Shown: positions 1-7,012, numbered from the stretch's first letter. The stretch is DNA of 12,402 nt from Oscillospiraceae bacterium (GCA_020024185.1 JAHHUD010000047.1:1-12402), one strand, 5' to 3'. Translations and numbers: made by a program. The notes: generated from the letters alone by a model not told the origin.

Positions 1-10
1 TATATATACA

Positions 11-39
11 TTGATATATATATTATAAAAGAATAAATA
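11..39 (+). promoter_or_regulatory. Possible promoter of the fumarase genes
   Basis: TTGATA at 11-16 and TAAATA at 34-39 are separated by 17 bases, which fits a housekeeping sigma-70/SigA promoter upstream of the fumarase pair. The surrounding DNA (1-157) is almost pure A/T, so such matches arise easily by chance. The start of the intergenic region lies outside the window. Nothing else is recognisable in 1-157 apart from the ribosome site AGGAGA at 145-150. Confidence 0.3.
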
Positions 40-157
40 CTAGACAAAATTCTTTTTTATTATATAATATATAATTAATAATATAAAAGAATAATATAAA
101 AGCGAATAATATACGCAAAAACATAAATAAAATATTATAAAAATAGGAGATAAATAT

Positions 158-997
158 ATGAGAGAGATTGATGCACAGGATATAACATCTGCTGTTAAAA
201 GACTTTGTATTGAAGCAAATTGTTTTCTTCCACAGGATATTCAAAATAGAATTTGCGAAAGCTGTGAAAAAGAAAAATGGCCACTTGCAAAAAATATATT
301 GGATGTAATAAAAGAAAACTATGAAGTTTCTCTTGAAAAAACAGTGCCAATTTGCCAAGATACAGGCATGGCATGTGTATTTATTGATATTGGGCAAGAT
401 GTTCATGTTAAAGGAAATATTGAAGACGCTATAAATGAAGGTGTAAGACAGGGTTATACAGAAGGATTTTTAAGAAAATCTGTTGTAAAAGACCCTCTTG
501 ATAGAGTGAATACAAAAGATAATACACCTGCTATGATTTACTATAATATAGTGCCAGGCGATACATTAGATATTACAGTTGCTCCAAAAGGCTTTGGTAG
601 CGAAAATATGAGTCAGATAAAGATGCTCAAACCTTCTGACGGATTGCAAGGTGTTAAAGACTTTATAATAAAATGTGTTGAAGATGCAGGCCCAAACCCA
701 TGTCCTCCAATTGTTGTTGGTGTTGGTATAGGTGGCACATTTGATAAAGCTGCATTTCTTGCAAAAAAGGCTTTGCTTAGAAGCACAGATGAAAGAAATG
801 CAAATCCATTTTACGCACAGCTTGAACAAGAAATGCTTGATAAAATCAACAGCTTAGGTATAGGTCCACAAGGTGTTGGAGGACTTACAACAGCACTGTG
901 TGTAAACATAGAAACACTTCCAACACATATAGCAGGTTTGCCAATAGCAGTTAATATTAACTGTCATGTAACACGCCATAAACACGCTAGCTTATAG
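158..997 (+). CDS. Class I fumarate hydratase, alpha subunit
   Basis: Alpha subunit (279 residues) of the two-subunit, iron-sulfur class I fumarase, which reversibly hydrates fumarate to L-malate in the cytosol. In this family three cysteines hold a 4Fe-4S cluster whose free iron binds the substrate. Matching cysteines are C66 in PICQDTG, C182 in PNPCPP and C269 in NINCHVTRH. The block KGFGSEN (144-150) and the glycine-rich segment VGVGIGGTFD (187-196) are also typical. The length is normal for the subunit. AGGAGA at 145-150 supports the start. The beta subunit follows after 12 bases, so the two are translated from one message. L(+)-tartrate dehydratase alpha subunit belongs to the same family and cannot be excluded from sequence alone; fumarase is the commoner function in anaerobic Firmicutes. 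A cluster of this type is oxygen-sensitive, which suits an anaerobe. Confidence 0.93.
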   Translation: MREIDAQDITSAVKRLCIEANCFLPQDIQNRICESCEKEKWPLAKNILDVIKENYEVSLEKTVPICQDTGMACVFIDIGQDVHVKGNIEDAINEGVRQGYTEGFLRKSVVKDPLDRVNTKDNTPAMIYYNIVPGDTLDITVAPKGFGSENMSQIKMLKPSDGLQGVKDFIIKCVEDAGPNPCPPIVVGVGIGGTFDKAAFLAKKALLRSTDERNANPFYAQLEQEMLDKINSLGIGPQGVGGLTTALCVNIETLPTHIAGLPIAVNINCHVTRHKHASL

Positions 998-1009
998 GAG
1001 GATAAAGTT

Positions 1010-1570
1010 ATGACAAAGCATATTACAACTCCATTTACTTATGAAAAAGTAAAGGATTTAAAATGTGGTGATAATGTTCTTATTTCTGGTGTTATTTATA
1101 CATCACGCGATGCAGCACATAAACGTCTTGTTGAAGCATATGAAAGAGGAGAAGAACTTCCATACGATGTTAAAGATACAATAGTATATTATGTTGGACC
1201 GGCACCGGCAAAGCCAAATCAGGTTATTGGTTCAGCAGGGCCTACAACAAGTTATAGAATGGACGCATATTCACCAACAATGATTAAACTTGGTCAAAGA
1301 GGTATGATAGGCAAAGGCAAACGCAGCCCAGAAGTTATACAGGCTATGAAAGAAGTTGGTGCTGTATATTTTGGTGCTATTGGTGGAGCTGGAGCTATGC
1401 TTGCACAGTGTATAAAAAAAGCAGAAGTTATCGCTTATGATGACCTTGGTGCAGAGGCTCTTCGCCGTCTTGAAGTTGAAAATCTACCTGCATTTGTTAT
1501 TATTGACAGTGAAGGTAATAATCTTTATGAAATTGGTCGTCAGCAATATCTTGAATTTGCAAATAAATAA
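1010..1570 (+). CDS. Class I fumarate hydratase, beta subunit
   Basis: Beta subunit (186 residues), corresponding to the C-terminal domain of single-chain class I fumarases. It completes the active site with the alpha subunit. Diagnostic segments are TSRDAAHKR (31-39), YYVGPAPAKP (60-69), SAGPTTSYRMD (75-85), the GKG turn (101-103) and the glycine-rich FGAIGGAGAM (121-130). Its ribosome site AGGAGG (996-1001) overlaps the stop codon of the alpha-subunit gene (TAG, 995-997), so the two genes are translationally close and probably made in equal amounts. A strong terminator follows directly. As with the partner, L-tartrate dehydratase beta subunit is the main alternative. Confidence 0.93.
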   Translation: MTKHITTPFTYEKVKDLKCGDNVLISGVIYTSRDAAHKRLVEAYERGEELPYDVKDTIVYYVGPAPAKPNQVIGSAGPTTSYRMDAYSPTMIKLGQRGMIGKGKRSPEVIQAMKEVGAVYFGAIGGAGAMLAQCIKKAEVIAYDDLGAEALRRLEVENLPAFVIIDSEGNNLYEIGRQQYLEFANK

Positions 1571-1577
1571 AACATAC

Positions 1578-1610
1578 AAACACGCTGATAATTTGGCGTG
1601 TTTTTGTTTT
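1578..1610 (+). terminator. Intrinsic terminator of the fumarase operon
   Basis: AAACACGC (1578-1585) pairs perfectly with GCGTGTTT (1596-1603) around a 10-base loop. The run TTTTTGTTTT covers 1601-1610. It begins 7 bases after the beta-subunit stop codon. Confidence 0.88.
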
Positions 1611-1618
1611 GTTAAATA

Positions 1619-1647
1619 TTGTTTATGTATAACAAATGTGATATATT
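1619..1647 (+). promoter_or_regulatory. Possible promoter of rlmA
   Basis: TTGTTT (1619-1624) and TATATT (1642-1647) are spaced by 17 bases, between the fumarase terminator and rlmA. The -35 box is weak (three matches), the -10 box good (five of six). The terminator upstream makes a separate promoter for rlmA likely; the exact boxes are uncertain. Confidence 0.4.
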
Positions 1648-1690
1648 TATATTCACTTACTCACTACAAAATATGAAAAGGAAATAAATT

Positions 1691-2512
1691 ATGTCTAATT
1701 TTATATGTCCTGTGTGTTCAGAACCATTGACCATAAAAGATAAAAGTTATATATGCAAAAAAAAACATAGTTTTGATATATCATCAAAAGGATATGTAAA
1801 TCTGTTGCCAGCAAATAAAAAACATTCATCAAATCCAGGCGATGATAAATTGATGGTTATTGCAAGAAATAATTTTCTTTCTTTAGGCTATTATAGTCAT
1901 TTAAAAGAAACTTTGGAAAATTTGTGCGAAAAATATTCAAAGAATAATGTTAATATTTTAGACTGTGGTTGTGGAGAAGGTTATTATACACAAGGTGTTT
2001 TTGAAAAACTTTCTAACAGTGGCAAAAATGTGCAAATTCAAGGTATAGATATTTCAAAAGATGCAGTAGCTATTGCATCTAAAAGAGTTAAAAACGGGCA
2101 ATTTGCAGTTGCCTCATCTTTTCATTTACCAGTTGAAAAGAAAAGTATTGATATACTTATAAATTGTTTTTCTCCATTGTGTGTAAAAGAATTTGCAAGA
2201 GTTTTAAAGAAAAACGGAATTTTTCTTTATGTTGTTCCTGCTCCAAAACATTTATGGCAATTAAAAGAAGCTTTATATGAAAATCCTTATGAAAACCAAT
2301 TAAAAGAGGAACAATATGAAGGATTTAAACTTATAGAAACAGTAAAAGCAGAAAAAGAAATATTTATAGACAACAATAAAGATATAAATAATCTATTTAC
2401 CATGACACCTTATGTTTATAGAAGCCCAAAAGATGCAAGAGAAATTTTACTTAAAGCAGAAAGTTTGTCTGTTAATGCACATTTCATAATTTATGTTTAT
2501 AAAAAAATATAG
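1691..2512 (+). CDS. rlmA: 23S rRNA (guanine-N1)-methyltransferase, RlmA type
   Basis: Likely methylates N1 of a guanine in hairpin 35 of 23S rRNA (G745 for E. coli RlmA-I, G748 for Gram-positive RlmA-II/TlrB) using S-adenosylmethionine. The N-terminus has the family's zinc site: C6 and C9 in CPVC, then C22 and H26, leading into the signature FDISSKGYVNLLP (28-40). The Rossmann methyltransferase domain starts at ILDCGCGEGYY (89-99), the SAM-binding motif I; GIDIS follows as motif II. The 273 residues match the family length. An AAGGAAA ribosome site lies 9 bases before the ATG. It appears to be a single-gene transcript between two terminators. Sequence alone does not decide between the G745 and G748 specificities; in a Firmicute the latter is more likely. 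Confidence 0.88.
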   Translation: MSNFICPVCSEPLTIKDKSYICKKKHSFDISSKGYVNLLPANKKHSSNPGDDKLMVIARNNFLSLGYYSHLKETLENLCEKYSKNNVNILDCGCGEGYYTQGVFEKLSNSGKNVQIQGIDISKDAVAIASKRVKNGQFAVASSFHLPVEKKSIDILINCFSPLCVKEFARVLKKNGIFLYVVPAPKHLWQLKEALYENPYENQLKEEQYEGFKLIETVKAEKEIFIDNNKDINNLFTMTPYVYRSPKDAREILLKAESLSVNAHFIIYVYKKI

Positions 2513-2514
2513 AA

Positions 2515-2552
2515 AAACAAACCTGTGAAATTTTATTATCACAGGTTTGTTT
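2515..2552. terminator. Bidirectional terminator between rlmA and gpsA
   Basis: A perfect 14-bp inverted repeat: 2515-2528 (AAACAAACCTGTGA) pairs with 2539-2552 (TCACAGGTTTGTTT) around a 10-base A/T loop. On the plus strand it follows the rlmA stop by two bases and ends in TTTGTTTATGTTT. On the minus strand it follows gpsA and ends in TTTGTTTTTC. It can therefore serve both converging transcripts. Confidence 0.88.
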
Positions 2553-2586
2553 ATGTTTATAAGATTTTAATTGTAAATAATTATTT

Positions 2587-3555
2587 TTAATAATGTGTTG
2601 CAAATTCAGTTTTAACTTCTCTATCAAAAAGTGAGAAAAGTGTCTGTTTTGGTTCAGCACCGTTATAAATTATGTTGTAAACTGCTTCAGATATAGGAAG
2701 CTCAACATTATATTCTTTGGATAATTTCATTAGAGCTTTAACTGTTGCTGCCCCTTCTGCAAGTTTTTCATAAGGTTCTTTCTTTATAAGACTTTCTCCA
2801 AATTTTCTGTTTTGACTGTGGAGAGAAAATAGAGTTGCTTCATAGTCACCAAGATGGCTGAGACCATAAGCAGATAACTCATTGCCACCCATTGCCCGTA
2901 TAAGTCTTGCAACCTCTCTTGCACCTCTTGCCATAAGAGCACCTTTAAGGCTGGAAAGCTTCATACCGTCAAGCATACCAGCTGCAATACCAATTACATT
3001 TTTTGCAGCCGCTCCAATTTCTGTACCGATAATGTCATCACCTATATAAAGGCGAATAAGGTCACTGGAAAAAGCATTTACAACATCAGTTATAACAGCT
3101 TTATCAGCACTATCAACAACCATACAGTTTGGTATACCGGACATAAAGTCTTGAACATGACCAGGACCAACCCATACACAAACATTTATATCTTGGTGAA
3201 TATTTTCTTTTACTATTGTTGAAAGACGTTTTCCAGTGTCAGACTCAATGCCTTTCATACAGAGAATAAAAGTTTTGCCTTTAACATTATATTCGTTTAT
3301 TTTATGGCAGAAATCACGAAGATTTTGTGCACTTATAGAAATAACAATATAGTTAGAATGAGCCAAAGCTTTTCCAAGGTCTGCCTCTAGTATAAGATTA
3401 TCCGGTAATTCTAAATAAGAGTTTTTTCTTGTTTGTATAAGTTCCTGAAAATCTTTTGACTGCTCTCTGCCCCATAAAACAACATTATTTTTGCGGGAGT
3501 GATAAACTGCCAAAAATGTGCCCCATCTTCCAGAGCCGAGTACTGTAACATTCAT
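2587..3555 (-). CDS. gpsA: NAD(P)-dependent glycerol-3-phosphate dehydrogenase
   Basis: Reduces dihydroxyacetone phosphate to sn-glycerol 3-phosphate, the backbone precursor of membrane phospholipids; cytosolic. The N-terminal Rossmann fold opens with VTVLGSGRWGTFLA (GxGxxG at 7-12). Further family marks are CMKGIE (99-104), GTEIGAAAKNVIGIAAG (177-193, with the catalytic-type lysine K185), GLSHLGDYEAT (231-241) and SQNRKFGE (247-254). The length (322) is slightly below the usual 330-340. The segment usually written GPSFA reads GPGHVQDF (130-137), so this is a divergent branch of GpsA. AAAGGA stands before the ATG. It is the last gene of a four-gene minus-strand operon, 20 bases after the SGNH hydrolase gene. 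Confidence 0.9.
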   Translation of the reverse strand: MNVTVLGSGRWGTFLAVYHSRKNNVVLWGREQSKDFQELIQTRKNSYLELPDNLILEADLGKALAHSNYIVISISAQNLRDFCHKINEYNVKGKTFILCMKGIESDTGKRLSTIVKENIHQDINVCVWVGPGHVQDFMSGIPNCMVVDSADKAVITDVVNAFSSDLIRLYIGDDIIGTEIGAAAKNVIGIAAGMLDGMKLSSLKGALMARGAREVARLIRAMGGNELSAYGLSHLGDYEATLFSLHSQNRKFGESLIKKEPYEKLAEGAATVKALMKLSKEYNVELPISEAVYNIIYNGAEPKQTLFSLFDREVKTEFATHY

Positions 3556-3575
3556 AATATATATCCTTTCTTGAT

Positions 3576-4673
3576 TTAAGAAAAAGGGTCATAAATAATT
3601 TTTTCACTTGTTGATGAAATATTTTCAGAAAAAGATTGAGTTTCGGACGGACTTTTCGATAAAGAGTTGTTTTCTGAAATGCTGTCTATTTCACTGTTTA
3701 CAAATGGATATAGTTCACCATTTGTGATAGGAAAATTTTCTTCTACCAAATAAGATTCAAATATAGGTTCTGTTATTCTGTGCGGAATATATCCAATATA
3801 TGGACGTCTGTCAATTGTATTATACTGATGATTGTCTATATATTCAAGTAAAACAGTAAAACCTTTATGGTTAAGATGTATTCCGTCATTGGAAACATAA
3901 GATTTTTCCATATATCCTGTATCTTGATTTTTGAAAACATCAGGATAGTTTAAAAACTTATAACCTTTTTCACGACACATTTGCATTAGAGCAAGGTTAA
4001 ATTTATCAATAGTTTCCATTTTTATTTTTTTATTTTCTCGCTGTTCACCAACGGGGAGAACAGCAGCGATTATAATATCACAATAAGGATAACTGACTTC
4101 TATGGCAGAAACAGCGCTTTCATAAACATTTATAAAATCTTTAATGTCTGCACCAACAGAATTATTTGTGCCAAAGTTTATTATCACTCGTCTAGGTTTT
4201 AAAACAGAGACAGCTTTTACAATTGTCATAGGCTGAGTATATTCTGAAAACCACACAAACTGATTTGTTTTTACACCTTGAATACCCATAGATTTTTTAC
4301 CAAGTACATTTTGTAATGGCAAATATCCAAAAGTTGATAGCCCGTCAGTGTTAGAGTCGCCTATAAAAAGAGTTTGTGATATATATCCATCTGTTTTATT
4401 TTCATTATATGGCAATATTACGTCTGTGTATTCTTGTTGTTTTTTTATATATAAATTTTTATTGTAAGAGTAAATATTTTTGATATTATCATTACTTGAT
4501 GATATAGAAATATTTACATTACTAGAATCATTATCAACTGAAATGTATTGTGTTGAAATATCAACAATATTTGTATTGCTGTATTTGTTTACAAGAGATG
4601 CGTTTAATAAAATAAAAATCGATAATATAAAACATAGACACATAGCAAAAAAATTATATTTGCCATAAAACAT
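3576..4673 (-). CDS. Membrane-anchored SGNH/GDSL hydrolase
   Basis: A predicted esterase or O-deacetylase of the SGNH superfamily, 365 residues, probably outside the membrane. Residues about 7-26 form one hydrophobic segment after a short basic start, giving an N-in anchor. A polar Asn/Ser-rich linker (28-70) leads to the catalytic domain. That domain carries block I FIGDSNTDG (nucleophile S107), a block II glycine near G130/G133, block III GTNN (168-171, oxyanion N170) and block V DGIHLNHKG (D263 and H266 of the triad). From 330 to 357 there is a Ser/Glu/Asn-rich tail. A longer frame opens at 4721 but would overlap the upstream HAD gene; AGGTGG six bases before the ATG at 4673 decides the start. 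Substrate is unknown: O-acetyl groups on peptidoglycan or a surface polysaccharide, or a lipid ester, are possible. It sits in an operon with two phosphatases and gpsA. Confidence 0.8.
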   Translation of the reverse strand: MFYGKYNFFAMCLCFILSIFILLNASLVNKYSNTNIVDISTQYISVDNDSSNVNISISSSNDNIKNIYSYNKNLYIKKQQEYTDVILPYNENKTDGYISQTLFIGDSNTDGLSTFGYLPLQNVLGKKSMGIQGVKTNQFVWFSEYTQPMTIVKAVSVLKPRRVIINFGTNNSVGADIKDFINVYESAVSAIEVSYPYCDIIIAAVLPVGEQRENKKIKMETIDKFNLALMQMCREKGYKFLNYPDVFKNQDTGYMEKSYVSNDGIHLNHKGFTVLLEYIDNHQYNTIDRRPYIGYIPHRITEPIFESYLVEENFPITNGELYPFVNSEIDSISENNSLSKSPSETQSFSENISSTSEKIIYDPFS

Positions 4674-4679
4674 ATATTT

Positions 4680-4685
4680 CCACCT
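4680..4685 (-). promoter_or_regulatory. Ribosome binding site deciding the SGNH hydrolase start
   Basis: AGGTGG on the minus strand lies six bases upstream of the ATG at 4673-4671, just after the stop codon of the preceding HAD gene (4689-4687). It favours this internal start over the ATG at 4721. Confidence 0.75.
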
Positions 4686-4686
4686 A

Positions 4687-5319
4687 CTATAAGATATTAA
4701 TAATATGGGAAATGTCATCAATAAGAGCTATATTTGGATATTGTTCAAGCTCTTGTTTAGAGCCAAACCCATATGTAACACCAATAGCATCAATGCCTAT
4801 TTTTTTAGCACCGATAAGGTCAAATTTTGTGTCACCAACCATAACTACATCTTTTTTATCTGTATTTAAAGAATTAAGTACAAGATTTATAACATCTTCT
4901 TTTTGAGATATTTTTCCATCAAGAGAAGCACCTCCAATGATAGAAAAATATTTATCTATATCAAAGTATTTAAGTATTTTTTCAACAAATACTTGAGGTT
5001 TACTGCTTGCAGTACAGAGTATGTATCCATTATTTTGTAAAAATTCAAGAGTTTGTTTTACATTTGGATAAATTTCGTTTTCATAAAGTCCTTTAACAGA
5101 AAATCTTTCACGATATTTAACAACTGCATCGGCTGCGTTTTCTTTATCAATAAGTTCTTCAAAACTTTCTAATAGGGGAGGACCGATATATTTTGTAAGA
5201 CTTTTAAGAGGTTTTTCTATTCCGTAAAAGCTAAGAGCATAATTTATTGATTTACAGATACCTTCCTGAGGGTCTGTAAGTGTTCCGTCAAGGTCAAATA
5301 ATATTATTTTATACTTCAT
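4687..5319 (-). CDS. HAD-superfamily hydrolase, phosphoglycolate phosphatase-like
   Basis: A cytosolic subfamily IA HAD phosphatase of 210 residues. Motif I is FDLDGTLTD, with nucleophile D9 and acid/base D11. Motif II is the TASS segment (103-106), motif III K140, and motif IV VGDTKFD with D163 and D167. The helical cap lies between residues 16 and 85. The closest named relatives by pattern are phosphoglycolate phosphatase (Gph/PpaX) and clostridial 5'-nucleotidase-like proteins, but HAD substrate specificity cannot be read from these motifs. GAGGTAA before the ATG supports the start. It begins 17 bases after the other HAD gene and ends just before the SGNH hydrolase start, so it is co-transcribed with both. 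A glycerol phosphate or sugar phosphate substrate would suit the operon but is only a guess. Confidence 0.82.
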   Translation of the reverse strand: MKYKIILFDLDGTLTDPQEGICKSINYALSFYGIEKPLKSLTKYIGPPLLESFEELIDKENAADAVVKYRERFSVKGLYENEIYPNVKQTLEFLQNNGYILCTASSKPQVFVEKILKYFDIDKYFSIIGGASLDGKISQKEDVINLVLNSLNTDKKDVVMVGDTKFDLIGAKKIGIDAIGVTYGFGSKQELEQYPNIALIDDISHIINIL

Positions 5320-5336
5320 AAAATTACCTCATTGCA

Positions 5337-5984
5337 TTAAGGTAAAAGAGAAAAATCAACATGAGTATAATCGGTTATATATTGGTTGCAAACTGACTTA
5401 AGTTCCTGCTGTTTTGGCTCAGACTTGTCCTGTATACCAACAACATAAAATCCAGCAGATTTTGCAGTTGACGCAGAGTAAAAAGCATCTTCAAAAACGA
5501 CAACATCATTTGTACTTTTTGCTCCAAGCTTTTCCATACAATATAGAAAAATGTCCGGCTCGTCCTTTTCTTTTCCAAAGTCAGTGCAGTGGCAGGTGAA
5601 ATCAAAAAATTTGAGTAAGTCAAGCCTTTTAAGAGCCGGTAACATTATATGTTTATGAGTAGAAGAGCATATGCACATTTTTACATTTTCAGATTTAAGC
5701 TTTTCCAAAAATTCATAAGATGTTGGTTTTAACTGCAATATATCACGATATTGCTTTGTTGCAAAATCAGATGTCCATTTTTTAAAATAATCTTTATCTA
5801 TTTTAATATCAAGCTTTCTATTTGCAATAGCAGTAAAATCTTCAACCCAAGTTGCATTATTTAATTGTTTTAGGTCATCTTGTGGCGAAATACCATGTTC
5901 TTCAAGAAAACTATTTGAGATATTTCTCCACATAGACATACTGTCAATAATTGTTCCATCAAAATCAAAAATAGCGTATTTCAT
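5337..5984 (-). CDS. HAD-superfamily hydrolase, beta-phosphoglucomutase-like
   Basis: First gene of the four-gene minus-strand operon; 215 residues, cytosolic. The HAD catalytic motifs are FDFDGTIID (D7 nucleophile, D9), CSST (106-109, motif II), a lysine at 138 or 140 (motif III) and VVVFEDAFYSASTAKSAG (161-178, acidic pair E165-D166). The FEDA...A..AG form of motif IV is characteristic of the beta-phosphoglucomutase/YhcW-like branch, which includes mutases and sugar- or polyol-phosphate phosphatases. The specific substrate is unknown. AGGAGA before the ATG and a near-consensus promoter at 6041-6013 support the start. It is only distantly similar to the second HAD gene downstream, so the pair is not a recent duplication. 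Confidence 0.82.
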   Translation of the reverse strand: MKYAIFDFDGTIIDSMSMWRNISNSFLEEHGISPQDDLKQLNNATWVEDFTAIANRKLDIKIDKDYFKKWTSDFATKQYRDILQLKPTSYEFLEKLKSENVKMCICSSTHKHIMLPALKRLDLLKFFDFTCHCTDFGKEKDEPDIFLYCMEKLGAKSTNDVVVFEDAFYSASTAKSAGFYVVGIQDKSEPKQQELKSVCNQYITDYTHVDFSLLP

Positions 5985-6012
5985 ATAATCTCCTAAAGAT
6001 ATTTTAAATTAT

Positions 6013-6041
6013 ATTCTACCACAAAAACTTAATATTATCAA
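6013..6041 (-). promoter_or_regulatory. Promoter of the HAD-HAD-SGNH-gpsA operon
   Basis: Reading the minus strand, TTGATA (6041-6036) and TAGAAT (6018-6013) are separated by exactly 17 bases and end 28 bases before the first ATG. Each box matches five of six consensus positions. It lies directly after the terminator of the deacetylase gene, so the operon appears independently transcribed. Confidence 0.72.
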
Positions 6042-6044
6042 TAA

Positions 6045-6078
6045 AACTAAAAATAAGCCGACATAAAGTCAGCTTATT
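6045..6078 (-). terminator. Intrinsic terminator of the polysaccharide deacetylase gene
   Basis: On the minus strand AATAAGCTGAC (6078-6068) pairs with GTCGGCTTATT (6062-6052) through 11 bp including one G-U pair, around a 5-base loop. A TTTTTAGTTTT tract follows. It starts a few bases after the deacetylase stop codon. Confidence 0.85.
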
Positions 6079-6082
6079 AATA

Positions 6083-6922
6083 TTACTTTATATTAAAAAC
6101 AATAGGCTTAACATTTTCATCAAGTTTTTCAAAAACATAGCCTTGTTCCAGTAGGTCTGGAATTATGCGTTTAAGCGCAGCAACAGTTTCTTTTTTTGTT
6201 GCAGAGTCATGCATTAAAACAACAGAAGAACTTCTGCCTTTACATCCGTTTACAACCTTATTATATATACTTTCTTCATTATAACTTCTTGTTGCATCAT
6301 CACTACAAACATTCCAGTCAAAATATTTAAATCCACGTCTAGTCATTTCATCAATAATTTCATGAGCTATTTTTTTGTTGAAATTATTTATACTACCACC
6401 AGGAAAACGGAATAAAGACGGACTTTCTCCGGTGATATCTTTTATATAGTTAAAACATACTTCAAAATCAGATAAAAAGTTATCTACACTTTTATATATA
6501 GTTTTGTATTCATGACAAGCACTATGTACACCTATTGTGTGTCCACTATCATGTGCACGTTTTAATAATTCTTTATTAGATTCTTTATCGCTGCATACAA
6601 TGAAAAAAGTTGCTTTTATATTATATTCGTCAAGAATATCCAATATTTCAGCAGTTCTTGCACTTGGACCATCATCAAATGTTAAATAAACAACTTTTTT
6701 ATCATTTTTATCATTGTCTAACTCGGTTGTTGATTCAATTGTATTTTCTTTATTTGGACTTGAAAAATAAACATCATTGTAGCTTAGCTGATACTTTATC
6801 TGTTGTATAGAATTATCGTATTCGCTTAGCTTATTATCTGTCTTGAAAAAACCGGTACAACTATAAATACATGCAACTGCAGCAGCAAGATAAAACCATA
6901 TACTCGTTTTTCTGAACTTCAT
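6083..6922 (-). CDS. Membrane-anchored polysaccharide deacetylase (NodB domain)
   Basis: Carbohydrate esterase family 4 enzyme, 279 residues, predicted to remove N-acetyl groups from peptidoglycan or another amino-sugar polymer outside the cell. A hydrophobic segment (about 8-22, ending near C18/C22, with no clear lipobox) acts as signal or anchor, followed by a polar linker to about residue 75. The NodB domain has TFDDGP (81-86, catalytic base and metal-binding D83/D84), HSACH (133-137, metal ligands H133 and H137), RFPGG (172-176), DWN (202-204) and VVLMHDS (234-240, H238), so all five motifs are intact. This layout is that of sporulation-type or cell-wall deacetylases such as the PdaA/PdaB group, without proof of a specific role. 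AGGAGAG eight bases upstream supports the ATG at 6922; a frame open from 6988 would add 22 residues ahead of the anchor. Confidence 0.87.
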   Translation of the reverse strand: MKFRKTSIWFYLAAAVACIYSCTGFFKTDNKLSEYDNSIQQIKYQLSYNDVYFSSPNKENTIESTTELDNDKNDKKVVYLTFDDGPSARTAEILDILDEYNIKATFFIVCSDKESNKELLKRAHDSGHTIGVHSACHEYKTIYKSVDNFLSDFEVCFNYIKDITGESPSLFRFPGGSINNFNKKIAHEIIDEMTRRGFKYFDWNVCSDDATRSYNEESIYNKVVNGCKGRSSSVVLMHDSATKKETVAALKRIIPDLLEQGYVFEKLDENVKPIVFNIK

Positions 6923-6930
6923 AAAAATCA

Positions 6931-6937
6931 CTCTCCT
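6931..6937 (-). promoter_or_regulatory. Ribosome binding site deciding the deacetylase start
   Basis: AGGAGAG on the minus strand, eight bases from the ATG at 6922-6920. It is far better placed than anything before the upstream ATG at 6988, and the resulting protein begins with a normal basic signal-anchor sequence (MKFRK). Confidence 0.75.
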
Positions 6938-6961
6938 AGGTAATTTATATGCCCTTAACTG

Positions 6962-6989
6962 TTGTAAAATGTTTTTTTTATGATACAAT
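6962..6989 (+). promoter_or_regulatory. Promoter of xpt
   Basis: TTGTAA (6962-6967) and TACAAT (6984-6989) are 16 bases apart, with TG at 6981-6982 giving an extended -10 (TGnTACAAT). Transcription would start near 6996, leaving a leader of about 25 bases. That is too short for the purine riboswitch that often precedes xpt in Firmicutes. On the opposite strand the same two half-sites give a weaker TTGTAT-16-TACAAC arrangement, which could serve the divergent deacetylase gene. Confidence 0.6.
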
Positions 6990-7006
6990 TATTTAAAGAG
7001 TTTTTT

Positions 7007-7012
7007 GAGGGG
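7007..7012 (+). promoter_or_regulatory. Ribosome binding site deciding the xpt start
   Basis: GAGGGG is eight bases from the ATG at 7021 but only two from the ATG at 7015, so the second ATG (MDLLKKRI) is the better start. That also matches the usual N-terminus of Xpt proteins. Confidence 0.7.

Noticed and set aside
45..110. A/T-rich inverted repeats upstream of the fumarase genes as a terminator or riboswitch
   Set aside because: ATTCTTTT and AAAAGAAT can pair, but the stem would be nearly all A-T with many alternative pairings and no poly-U after it.
23..406. Minus-strand reading frame of 127 codons over the fumarase start
   Set aside because: It lies opposite a clear fumarase gene, has a Phe/Ile/Asn-rich composition expected from the reverse complement of an AT-rich gene, and no ribosome site.
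1619..1635. TTGTTTATGTATAACAA as a further TTGT...ACAA operator near rlmA
   Set aside because: The arms are only 5 bp, its length (17) differs from the gap sites, and such short repeats are expected by chance in this A/T-rich DNA.
1437..1676. Plus-strand frame of 79 codons from the fumarase beta gene through its terminator
   Set aside because: It overlaps the true gene in another frame and reads through the terminator hairpin.
4687..5984. Recent tandem duplication of the two HAD genes
   Set aside because: Outside the catalytic motifs the two proteins differ in cap sequence and in motif IV (GDTKFD against FEDA), so they belong to different branches.
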